From Collinsella sp. (GTDB lineage Bacteria > Actinomycetota > Coriobacteriia > Coriobacteriales > Coriobacteriaceae), in contig JAUMMZ010000029.1 of the NCBI GenBank assembly GCA_031296755.1, positions 1 through 14,074 of the forward strand: a stretch of DNA of 14,074 nt, given 5' to 3'. This document shows positions 5,845 to 11,671 of this stretch, piece by piece. The first letter of the stretch is position 1. Each line of letters begins with the position of its first letter. A program made the position numbers and the translations under genes. The notes beneath the pieces were generated by a model. That model saw nothing but the letters and a program-made list of their open reading frames with translations, was not told where the DNA came from and did no database searches.

Positions 5845-7843
5845 TATGGCCGAAAAACTCGGCGTCCGCTGCTCGCCAGGGGCGGAAGGTGGCGGGATCG
5901 ACCTTTACGTGCGCCGCGGCGGGTACGTCGTACCATTTGACCGTGTAACCGGCGCCGTGAGAGCAAAAGACCGAATCGGGCGTGTTGGGCAGATCGGCCT
6001 CTGGCTCATAGGCGGCAGCCTCGATTACGCGCTCGGCATCATGGCAAGCCGCATAGCCGGCGAACTCTAGGTACAGATGCCCGCGACCGCTCGTGTAGGC
6101 AGCCACCTCCAGGGCATAGTCCTGCACCTCGGATGCCGGTACGCGACCCACAAGCTTCGCCCGGTCGCCCGCCATCGTCGGCGGCTCGTACTCGGCACCC
6201 ATGCGCGTGGCATCCGAGAGCGCCCGGCCCACGCACTCCCCCGGCACCTCGAGCTCAAAGCGATACCACGGCTCCAACAGTACCGCCGCGCCAGCCTCAC
6301 GCGCCTGCATCAAACCCTGGCGAATCGCGCGGTACGTGGCCTGGCGAAAATCGCCGCCCTCGGTGTGTTTGGCATGCGCGCGGCCGCCCGTGAGCGTAAT
6401 GCGCACATCGGTGATGGGCGAGCCGGTCAGCACGCCCAGGTGATCGCGCTCCATGGCGTTGGTGAGTGCCAGACGCTGCCAGTTAAGATCGAGCTCGTCG
6501 GTCGAGGTCACGGTGCCAAACTGTACGCCCGAACCCGCTGGCAACGGCTCCAGGCACAGATGCACCTCGGCATAGTGGCGCAGTGGCTCAAAGTGGCCCA
6601 CGCCCTCGACCGGCTGCGAAATAGTCTCCTTATAGAGAATGCCGCCAGACTCAAACGCAACCGAAAGGCCAAAGCGATCGGCCAACACCCGCTGCACGAC
6701 CTCGAGCTGCACCGCCCCCATGAGCTGCAGATGTATTTGTTCAAGATGCGTGTTCCAGCTTACGCCGAGCATGGGATCTTCATCCGCCAGCTCAGTCAAC
6801 GCTTTGAACACCGCATGGACATCGCGTTCGCCCGGAAGCACCGTATAGGTGAGGACCGGAGCGATGACGGGCGCATCGCCCACGGGCTCCGCGCCCAGGG
6901 CATCCCCCGGACGAACGTGCGTAAGACCCGTCACGGCACAAATACCGCCAGCAGCAACTTCTTGGGCAAGCTCATACTTCTCGCCGTTATAGATGCGTAC
7001 CTGATCGACCTTCTGCTCCCATGCCTCGGCACCGGAACGTCCGTCAATCATCTGCTTGGCATGCAACGTGCCGCCGGTCACTTTAACCCAAGCCAAGCGC
7101 TCGCCGCGATCCCCTCGGCTGACACGATAGACGCGCGCGGCAAACTCCGGGAGCCACGCCTGTTCACGCATCAGCGCACATATGCCATCCAACAACTCGT
7201 CCACGCCTTGGTCCTTGAGCGCCGAGCCGGCAAAACAGGGAAAGAGCTTGCGCTCGGCAACCATGCGCGACAGCGTCGCGACGGAAAGCTCACCCGCTTC
7301 AAAAAACTCCTCGAGCGCCGCCTCGTCCAACGCAGCAGCGTCCTCCTGAACGGCGCCGCCCGCCAGCAGTTCGTTGGCATCCAGGCAGCCTTCGGAAAGA
7401 CGCTGCCCAAGTTGTGCCAGCAAAACATCGCGGCCGGGATTCTCCAAATCGATTTTGTTGATGAAGATGAACGTCGGGATGTCATAGCGCGCAAGCAGGC
7501 GCCACAGGGTTTCGGTGTGTCCTTGCACGCCGTCGTTGGCGCCTACAACCAAAATCGCGTAGTCGAGTGCGCGCAGCGTGCGCTCCGCCTCGGCAGAAAA
7601 ATCGACATGCCCCGGCGCATCCACGAGCATGACGTGGGCATCGCCATGGTCGAGCACGGCCTGCGACGAGAAAATCGTGATGCCACGCTCGCGCTCGATC
7701 GCGTTTGTATCCAGATGCGAATCGCCATCGTCCACGCGGCCGCGCTTGCGAATGCGACCCGCGTTGAACAGCATGGCCTCGGCCAACGTGGTCTTGCCGG
7801 CATCGACATGCGCCAAGATTCCAACGACCGCTTGCTTCGACAT
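5840..7843 (-). CDS. TetM-like ribosomal-protection family GTPase (EF-G-related)
   Basis: 667 aa. The ATG at 7843 (MSKQAVVGILAHVDAGKTTL) has AGAGGAGA (7847-7854) just upstream; an upstream in-frame start would add 23 unconserved residues. It is a cytoplasmic translational GTPase expected to bind ribosomes. The G motifs are complete: AHVDAGKTT (11-19), RGITI (53-57), DAPGH (75-79), NKID (129-132) and SALK (207-210). The later part follows Tet(M): LLEPWYRFELEVP (522-534), VGRVPASEVQDY (565-576) and TSGRGHLYLEFAGY (584-597). Length is close to Tet(M) (639 aa). Tet(M) has a YSPVSTPADF-type tip loop in domain IV that contacts the drug site; here the aligned stretch is GRAHAKHTEGGDF (487-499). The C-terminal tail (NTPDSVFCSHGAGY, 620-633) is also unlike Tet(M). 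I therefore favour a chromosomal translation-factor relative over a proven tetracycline resistance protein. No attenuator leader or mobile element adjoins it. Confidence 0.88.
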   Translation of the reverse strand: MSKQAVVGILAHVDAGKTTLAEAMLFNAGRIRKRGRVDDGDSHLDTNAIERERGITIFSSQAVLDHGDAHVMLVDAPGHVDFSAEAERTLRALDYAILVVGANDGVQGHTETLWRLLARYDIPTFIFINKIDLENPGRDVLLAQLGQRLSEGCLDANELLAGGAVQEDAAALDEAALEEFFEAGELSVATLSRMVAERKLFPCFAGSALKDQGVDELLDGICALMREQAWLPEFAARVYRVSRGDRGERLAWVKVTGGTLHAKQMIDGRSGAEAWEQKVDQVRIYNGEKYELAQEVAAGGICAVTGLTHVRPGDALGAEPVGDAPVIAPVLTYTVLPGERDVHAVFKALTELADEDPMLGVSWNTHLEQIHLQLMGAVQLEVVQRVLADRFGLSVAFESGGILYKETISQPVEGVGHFEPLRHYAEVHLCLEPLPAGSGVQFGTVTSTDELDLNWQRLALTNAMERDHLGVLTGSPITDVRITLTGGRAHAKHTEGGDFRQATYRAIRQGLMQAREAGAAVLLEPWYRFELEVPGECVGRALSDATRMGAEYEPPTMAGDRAKLVGRVPASEVQDYALEVAAYTSGRGHLYLEFAGYAACHDAERVIEAAAYEPEADLPNTPDSVFCSHGAGYTVKWYDVPAAAHVKVDPATFRPWRAADAEFFGHR

Positions 7844-8030
7844 GGCTCTCCTCTTATTACAAGCCCATCGCACGCGGCAACGGGCGTCCTCGTTCCACAC
7901 TGGATGATACAATTTACGTGCCGGCGGGCGAAGCGGGCCCTATCCCCCGACCGAGCCCATCGCCCCGCGTTGCCGCGCGGCGATTTTCGTAGGTTCGCGC
8001 CTTGCGAAAGCCGGCTTGCAAAACAGCGCA

Positions 8031-8070
8031 GCGAACGAAAATAGCCCCACCCGGGGCCATTTTCGTTCGC
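8031..8070. terminator. Strong hairpin, probable terminator of the GNAT gene
   Basis: GCGAACGAAAAT (8031-8042) pairs with 8059-8070, one mismatch follows, then GCCCC (8044-8048) pairs with GGGGC (8053-8057) around the loop ACCC. The GC core flanked by AAAAT and ATTTT looks like a bidirectional rho-independent terminator. It lies 28 bases past the GNAT stop on the minus strand. The rest of 7844-8097 shows no gene; a TATCAT hexamer (7904-7909, minus strand) could be a -10 for the GTPase but has no good -35. Confidence 0.6.
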
Positions 8071-8097
8071 ACGAATTGTTGATGCGCGCCCTCGATC

Positions 8098-8586
8098 TTA
8101 TGCCTCGCGCAACCAATCGAACGCAACGCGCGGTGTGCCGTCCGATACATGCACGACGCCGGCACGCTCGAACCCCGCCTTAATGCTCGCACCCTGCATG
8201 GGCAGGTTATCCTGATGCGTGTCGATGCGCAGGTGATCAGCACGCTCTTTGGCAAAGGCAAACATCGCAGCCGCGATGCCGTGCACGGTGCCATCGGATG
8301 CCACACGGTGCAGCACGGCGTACGGAGTGTCGCTGCGCCATTGACCGTCCTCAATTACGTCATAGCACTCGTCCGGGCCCGGTAAAAAGGCAAACGTCGC
8401 CACCACGCGACCGCCGACTTCACACACGTAACTGCCACCAGCGGCAATATCGGCAGCCAGTTGCTCGGCCGAAGGCGTGCCCTCGGGCCACTGCGTGGCG
8501 TTGCCATGCGCGCGCATAAAGGCGCGGGCCGCGTCATAGATAGCCATGACGGCAGGAATGTCGGTATCGAGGGTTTTTCTGATCAT
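8098..8586 (-). CDS. GNAT-family N-acetyltransferase
   Basis: 162 aa from the ATG at 8586 (MIRKTLDTDIPAVMAIYDAA). A GTG directly before it (8589) is possible and sits at a slightly better distance from GAGGT (8596-8600). GNAT enzymes transfer an acetyl group from acetyl-CoA to an amine; the substrate here is unknown. The visible family features are an N-terminal IRK...DIPAVMAIYDAAR helix, a central strand VVATFAFL (61-68), the motif-A region VLHRVASDGTVHGIAAAMFAFA (91-112) and the block RIDTHQDNLPMQGASIKAGF (120-139). This is a common pattern of small stand-alone bacterial GNATs. The usual Q/RxxGxG/A acetyl-CoA loop is degenerate (ASDGTVHG). It is monocistronic, diverges from the gene at 8664 and shares with it an inverted-repeat region. 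Confidence 0.87.
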   Translation of the reverse strand: MIRKTLDTDIPAVMAIYDAARAFMRAHGNATQWPEGTPSAEQLAADIAAGGSYVCEVGGRVVATFAFLPGPDECYDVIEDGQWRSDTPYAVLHRVASDGTVHGIAAAMFAFAKERADHLRIDTHQDNLPMQGASIKAGFERAGVVHVSDGTPRVAFDWLREA

Positions 8587-8607
8587 CACGTGGCAACCTC
8601 ACGTTTA

Positions 8608-8639
8608 TTGGTATCACTTTGATTGAGCAATGATACCAA
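8608..8639. repeat. Inverted repeat TTGGTATCA-N14-TGATACCAA between divergent genes
   Basis: TTGGTATCA (8608-8616) and TGATACCAA (8631-8639) form a perfect 9-bp inverted repeat with a 14-base AT-rich spacer, midway between the GNAT start (8586) and the 98-aa gene start (8664). The half-sites are 23 bases apart centre to centre, about two helical turns, as expected for a dimeric regulator site. The half-site shares TTGGTAT with the repeats at 5781-5810. Function as an operator is inferred. Confidence 0.45.
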
Positions 8640-8663
8640 CGTTTGGAGAAGGGCGCGAAGCAG

Positions 8664-8960
8664 ATGGGAAGCAAAAAGCGAGCCGCCTGGTCAAAAGCCA
8701 AAAGCGAGTTTTTGGGCGCTGCTACCGGCGGCGATATGAGCGACCTGTTTGCGCGCGAGGATGAGCGCCGCGACGCCCTGGACGCCGTGCGCGATGAAGC
8801 CTGGCGCTACAAGTCGTGTGAACGCAAAAACCGTTACGACACGCGCGCCGAGGCCGAGGCAGTTATGGCCGACTGCGAAAACCGCGGGCGACGTGGTTTG
8901 GCCTGCTACAAATGCGAATACTGCGGCGGCTGGCACCTGACGTCGCACCCTTGGAAATAG
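8664..8960 (+). CDS. Small cysteine-rich (putative zinc-binding) protein of unknown function
   Basis: 98 aa from the ATG at 8664. GGAGAAGG (8645-8652) lies 11 bases upstream; an in-frame TTG at 8643 is less likely because it would overlap that site. The N-terminal half is highly charged (MGSKKRAAWSKAKSEFLGAA, then REDERRDALDAVRDEAWRYK). The C-terminal half contains C52 in SCERKNRYDT and the block CYKCEYCGGWHLTS (81-94), with C81, C84, C87 and H91. This Y-x-C-x2-C-x2-WHLTS ending recurs in small bacterial and phage proteins; C52, C84, C87 and H91 could bind one zinc ion. I know no established function. It diverges from the GNAT gene and converges on rsmJ with a 48-base gap lacking an obvious terminator. 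Confidence 0.75.
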   Translation: MGSKKRAAWSKAKSEFLGAATGGDMSDLFAREDERRDALDAVRDEAWRYKSCERKNRYDTRAEAEAVMADCENRGRRGLACYKCEYCGGWHLTSHPWK

Positions 8961-9008
8961 ACCCCGCATCGGCACGGCACTGACGGAGCGCCAACCATCG
9001 CACGCAAG

Positions 9009-9713
9009 CTACGGGCGCGGCGGCACCAAAACATCGTAGCGAACGGCCTTGCCCGCAAGCTGATAGCTCGGCTTAACGCCGGCAAGCAGTGGCCCCTTCA
9101 CCGGTCGCTTGATAACGACCTTGCGCGGGTGCACCGCAAGCGCAGCTTCGACCAGCGTCTCCTCATCGGCACACGGCTGCTCCAAATGGTGCAAGAGTTG
9201 GAACTTCTTTTTCACCGCCGCGCTCTTGGTGCGCTCGGGAAACATGGGGTCCAGATACACCACGTCAGGAACGGTGAGCTCGCCCTGCCCGATCAGCTCA
9301 GCTGTATGGCGAAGGCCGACAACGCTATCCTCGCCCGCATGTAAGCGCATGCGCGCCACGGCTGTCGCAAGCGCCGGTTCATCTGCCGCGCGATCCAGGG
9401 CATCCTTGAGGAGCGCCGCGATCACACAATCCTGTTCATACAGATCGACGGTAAAGCCCGCGGCAGCCAGCAGCAGCGAATCCTCGCCAAAACCTGCCGT
9501 GGCATCAATCGCCCATGGGCGCTCGATGCCTTTTGCGCGCGCAGCCTTTACCAACAGCTCTTGCTGCAGACGGCCCTGCTTGAGCCGCGGAAGCATGCGG
9601 CCAAAATCGGCACGCAGCTCCATCGTGCCGTCGGTGAGCGTGAGTCCCTCGGACTTCCCGGTCAGCTCAAGCCCCGCGGCCCGAGCAACAGAAAAGGGAT
9701 CAGCGACGCCCAT
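9009..9713 (-). CDS. rsmJ: 16S rRNA (guanine-1516-N2)-methyltransferase
   Basis: 234 aa. The ATG at 9713 has AAGGAG five bases upstream. RsmJ methylates N2 of G1516 in 16S rRNA of the small ribosomal subunit using S-adenosylmethionine. The family fingerprints are all present: a MELRADFGRMLPRLKQGR lead (31-48), the cofactor loop AIDATAGFGEDSLLLA (68-83), the acidic residue ending strand 2 in DLYEQD (90-95), the catalytic-type motif VVYLDPMFPERTKSAAVKKK (151-170) with DPMFP (155-159), and KVVIKRP (198-204). Length is close to E. coli RsmJ (250 aa). It lies 63 bases downstream of the 47-aa membrane protein gene on the same strand with no terminator between, so the two may share a transcript. Confidence 0.92.
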   Translation of the reverse strand: MGVADPFSVARAAGLELTGKSEGLTLTDGTMELRADFGRMLPRLKQGRLQQELLVKAARAKGIERPWAIDATAGFGEDSLLLAAAGFTVDLYEQDCVIAALLKDALDRAADEPALATAVARMRLHAGEDSVVGLRHTAELIGQGELTVPDVVYLDPMFPERTKSAAVKKKFQLLHHLEQPCADEETLVEAALAVHPRKVVIKRPVKGPLLAGVKPSYQLAGKAVRYDVLVPPRP

Positions 9714-9776
9714 GGGTACTCCTTAACAAGCAAAACGAATACGTGAGCGCCGTTTATGTCGGCACCCAACCGCCCG

Positions 9777-9920
9777 CTATTGTCCCACATGCGACATGGT
9801 CCACAGCATCCCAATGCAAAGCACCGCCATCAATCCCGTGCACACGGCAGCGATCACAGAATCACCCATGCGCCTTCCCAACGACCGCGGCTCGCGCACT
9901 TGCCCTGCTCCGTACATCAT
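9777..9920 (-). CDS. 47-aa single-pass membrane protein, unknown function
   Basis: The ATG at 9920 is preceded by an almost ideal ribosome-binding site AAGGAGG (9925-9931) with a four-base spacer, which decides the start and is the best argument that this short frame is real. A longer in-frame start at 9986 lacks such a site. The protein (MMYGAGQVREPRSLGRRMGD at its N-terminus) has a basic head with four arginines followed by one hydrophobic helix, about residues 22-42, and a short tail ending SHVGQ. The charge pattern predicts the N-terminus in the cytoplasm. I recognise no family. It precedes rsmJ and may be co-transcribed with it. The plus strand here carries overlapping frames without ribosome-binding sites. 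Confidence 0.6.
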   Translation of the reverse strand: MMYGAGQVREPRSLGRRMGDSVIAAVCTGLMAVLCIGMLWTMSHVGQ

Positions 9921-10069
9921 GGCTCCTCCTTGAGGCCAGCCCCTTGTTACGGCCTCATCATCGCAGCGCCGCACATGAGCTGCCATCGATTTGGCTTACG
10001 TCCAGCTTTCCTTTTTGAAAGGTTGGACCGTACAGGCAAGAGACGCTTTCAAACGCATGCATCGTCCCG

Positions 10070-10098
10070 TTGAACTACAATGTGCTTCACGATATGTG
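10070..10098 (+). promoter_or_regulatory. Weak putative promoter of the 4-helix membrane protein gene
   Basis: TTGAAC (10070-10075) is a good -35 match and TATGTG (10093-10098) lies at the ideal 17-base spacing but is a poor -10. TACAAT (10076-10081) is a better -10 but has no -35. The remaining intergenic DNA between the divergent genes (9921-10149) shows only a short CTTTC/GAAAG inverted repeat near 10009-10020. Confidence 0.3.
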
Positions 10099-10149
10099 CC
10101 GTAACCTGGGCGCGACAGATTCTCCGCGCCCGCATCGAAAGGACCAGCT

Positions 10150-10551
10150 ATGAGCGCTGCTCGCAAGACACTCAAAATCCTTGCCCTGATTTATTTTGTT
10201 CTGGGCATCGCCAGCCTCGTCATCGGAATTGCCGGCATTGTTACCGGCAATTTTGGATCCGCTTACGGATCGAACGCCACACTCGCCGCTGTTGTGGTGA
10301 TTGTTAAGGGCCTCGTCGACCTTGCCGCAGGCGTCGCCGGTATCAAGGGCGCCAACAAGCCTTCGCAGGTAGACGGCGCATTTAAGCTCGGTATCGTTGC
10401 CGCGGCAGCCACGCTCCTCCAAGCCGTGCTCACGCTTCCCGCACTCGGCGGCAGCTCCGTCAATATAATCGCCTTTGTCATCGTGGTCTACGACCTGTTC
10501 TTTGTTCAGCAGGCACACGCCGTTAAGGCCGAGAACAAGGACCGCCTGTAA
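10150..10551 (+). CDS. Small four-helix membrane protein, unknown function
   Basis: 133 aa. The ATG at 10150 has GAAAGGA (10137-10143) six bases upstream. Four hydrophobic helices are visible: about 9-31, 44-67, 79-98 and 103-121, with a basic N-terminus (MSAARKTLK) and a charged C-terminal tail (KAENKDRL). This predicts an inner-membrane protein with both ends in the cytoplasm. Glycine- and alanine-rich helices (GIASLVIGIAGIVTG) suggest tight packing. Similar small four-helix proteins of unknown role occur in Actinobacteria; no catalytic or binding motif is seen. It is transcribed alone, ending in a strong terminator at 10593-10628, and diverges from the 47-aa membrane protein gene. Confidence 0.82.
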   Translation: MSAARKTLKILALIYFVLGIASLVIGIAGIVTGNFGSAYGSNATLAAVVVIVKGLVDLAAGVAGIKGANKPSQVDGAFKLGIVAAAATLLQAVLTLPALGGSSVNIIAFVIVVYDLFFVQQAHAVKAENKDRL

Positions 10552-10592
10552 GCGCCCGCTTCTCATAACCTCTGTTGCAACCAAGCAACTAA

Positions 10593-10628
10593 AAAGGGCC
10601 GATCGCGCATCTCCGCGGTCGGCCCTTT
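10593..10628 (+). terminator. Rho-independent terminator after the 4-helix membrane protein
   Basis: A 15-bp stem (10593-10607 with 10614-10628, one G-T wobble) begins AAAGGGCCGA and closes with CGGCCCTTT around a six-base loop. It starts 41 bases after the stop and is followed by GCGTTTG. The A-run before and T-run at its end make it the clearest terminator in the window. Confidence 0.8.
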
Positions 10629-10644
10629 GCGTTTGCCTAGATAA

Positions 10645-10682
10645 AACCTACCAAAATAAACCTGTCCCTTTTTTGGCAGGTT
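10645..10682 (-). repeat. Hairpin overlapping the rlmA stop, GGGACAG loop (REP-like)
   Basis: AACCT-A-CCAAAA (10645-10656) pairs with TTTTGG-C-AGGTT (10671-10682), 11 of 12 positions. On the minus strand the loop reads AAGGGACAGGTTTA. It overlaps the rlmA stop codon (10681-10683) by two bases and may also act as its terminator. The core GGGACAG matches the other hairpins of this type in the window. Confidence 0.55.
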
Positions 10683-11493
10683 AGTGGCGGTACTCGGCGA
10701 TGATGAAGTCGATGTCGGTTTGAAGGGTGTCCAAATTTGCCAGGCGCTCTTTGTCGGCAGGGCGCGTGCGATAGTAGTACGGCGTCATCTGGAACACCGC
10801 CTCGATGTCGGCCTGGGTTTGGAGCGTAATGTTCGCAGACACCCGCCGCGTTCCGACCAACTCGAGTTCGGTGGTCTGCGGCAGCTTCTCGTCATTAAGA
10901 TATGGCGTGTCGTAGAGCACTTCCTTAAGCCCAAACAGGTGACGGGCACCCGGCACCACGGTATAGAGTGAGCCCTCTGGCGCCAGTACGCGGGCAAACT
11001 CACGCTCGTTAAAGGGAGCAAAGAGCTCGGTCACCATATCGAAGGCGCCATCGGCCACGGGGATGTCCTTCATGTTGGCCACGAAGTAGGTCGCATCGCC
11101 GCGCTTGGCGGCCAGGCGCACCATTTCTTTGCCCAAATCAAACCCGTAAGCGTCCACGCCCGGCACCGCGCCCATGGCGCTGGTGTAGTAGCCCTCGCCA
11201 CAGCAAATATCGAGCAACGTCATGGGACAGTTCGTAGACGCGGCACGTCCAGACACCCGCTCGCGCACCAGCTCAACCATCGCATCGCGCAACGGCGCAT
11301 AGTAGCCGCGGTTCAGAAAGTCACGTCGGCTGCGCGCCTGCGACTTGGGATCGCCCATGGAATCGCCGCTCTTGGACGAGCGTAGGAGGTATAGATAGCC
11401 CTCGCGCGCACGGTCAAACCGGTGTCCGCCCGCGCATGCAGCACCGCGCTCATTGTCCGCCAACGGCTCATGGCAAACGGGACACAACAACAT
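10681..11493 (-). CDS. rlmA: 23S rRNA (guanine-N1)-methyltransferase RlmA-type (G745/G748)
   Basis: 270 aa. The ATG at 11493 follows AAGGAG with a five-base spacer (TTGCC). RlmA enzymes methylate N1 of a guanine in hairpin 35 of 23S rRNA: G745 in the RlmA(I) branch, G748 in the RlmA(II)/TlrB branch. The N-terminal zinc finger is complete (C4, C7, C20, H24 in LLCPVCHEP and ACAGGHRF). The linker GDSMGDPKSQARSRRDFLNR (43-62), the cofactor loop LLDICCGEGYYTSAMG (93-108), the block TELFAPFNEREFARVLAPEG (155-174) and HLFGLKEVLYDTPYLN (185-200) are characteristic. Length fits (E. coli 269 aa). TlrB confers tylosin resistance only together with another methylase, so resistance should not be assumed. 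The gene stands alone, diverges from the MATE gene, and its stop overlaps a hairpin. Confidence 0.93.
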   Translation of the reverse strand: MLLCPVCHEPLADNERGAACAGGHRFDRAREGYLYLLRSSKSGDSMGDPKSQARSRRDFLNRGYYAPLRDAMVELVRERVSGRAASTNCPMTLLDICCGEGYYTSAMGAVPGVDAYGFDLGKEMVRLAAKRGDATYFVANMKDIPVADGAFDMVTELFAPFNEREFARVLAPEGSLYTVVPGARHLFGLKEVLYDTPYLNDEKLPQTTELELVGTRRVSANITLQTQADIEAVFQMTPYYYRTRPADKERLANLDTLQTDIDFIIAEYRH

Positions 11494-11528
11494 GGCAACT
11501 CCTTAGCGCGAACAACACAACGCCCACC

Positions 11529-11557
11529 ATTGTCGCACGCCTTCCCCACCTAGTCAT
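11529..11557 (-). promoter_or_regulatory. Putative rlmA promoter overlapping the large palindrome
   Basis: On the minus strand ATGACT (11552-11557) and GACAAT (11529-11534) match the -35 and -10 consensus at four of six positions each, with the ideal 17-base spacer. The -35 lies inside the left arm of the palindrome 11550-11607. Both boxes were found by eye and are only moderate matches. Confidence 0.35.
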
Positions 11558-11607
11558 TGGGGACGTTCTTGAAGGACTAATCGTTTAAGAACGTCCCCAA
11601 TGACTAG
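11550..11607. repeat. Large palindrome between divergent rlmA and MATE genes
   Basis: Arms 11550-11570 and 11587-11607 are perfectly complementary over 21 bp, and pairing can extend three more positions (one G-T wobble) to leave a 10-base loop at 11574-11583. The stem includes GGGGACGTTCTT, a GGGACnG core as in the other hairpins. Because the flanking genes diverge it cannot be their terminator. The loop segment CTAATCG (11577-11583) is complementary to CGATTAG (11609-11615) just outside the stem. Confidence 0.7.
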
Positions 11608-11671
11608 TCGATTAGGAGTATCATCATCTGCGCAAATAAGCACGAAAGAGCATATTAGAGATTGAGAGCAT

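Noticed and set aside
5840..7843. Calling the GTPase a tetracycline resistance gene (tetM/tetW)
   Set aside because: Key domain IV loop and C-terminal tail differ from known Tet proteins and there is no attenuator leader or mobile context.
6077..8044. 655-aa open frame on the plus strand opposite the GTPase gene
   Set aside because: It is antisense to a gene with intact GTPase motifs, has no ribosome-binding site, and its composition (Arg, His, Leu, Gln rich without domains) is that of a shadow frame in GC-rich coding DNA.
9743..10073. Plus-strand frames of 91 and 105 aa overlapping the 47-aa membrane protein
   Set aside because: Neither has a ribosome-binding site; both are proline/serine/arginine-rich and lie opposite a frame with a near-perfect one.
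10087..10584. 165-aa minus-strand frame opposite the 4-helix membrane protein
   Set aside because: The plus-strand frame has a good ribosome-binding site, four hydrophobic helices and a terminator; the antisense frame has none and crosses the promoter region.
10681..11493. Naming the RlmA-type gene tlrB as a macrolide resistance determinant
   Set aside because: RlmA homologues are widespread housekeeping enzymes, and TlrB gives resistance only in combination with a second methylase not seen here.
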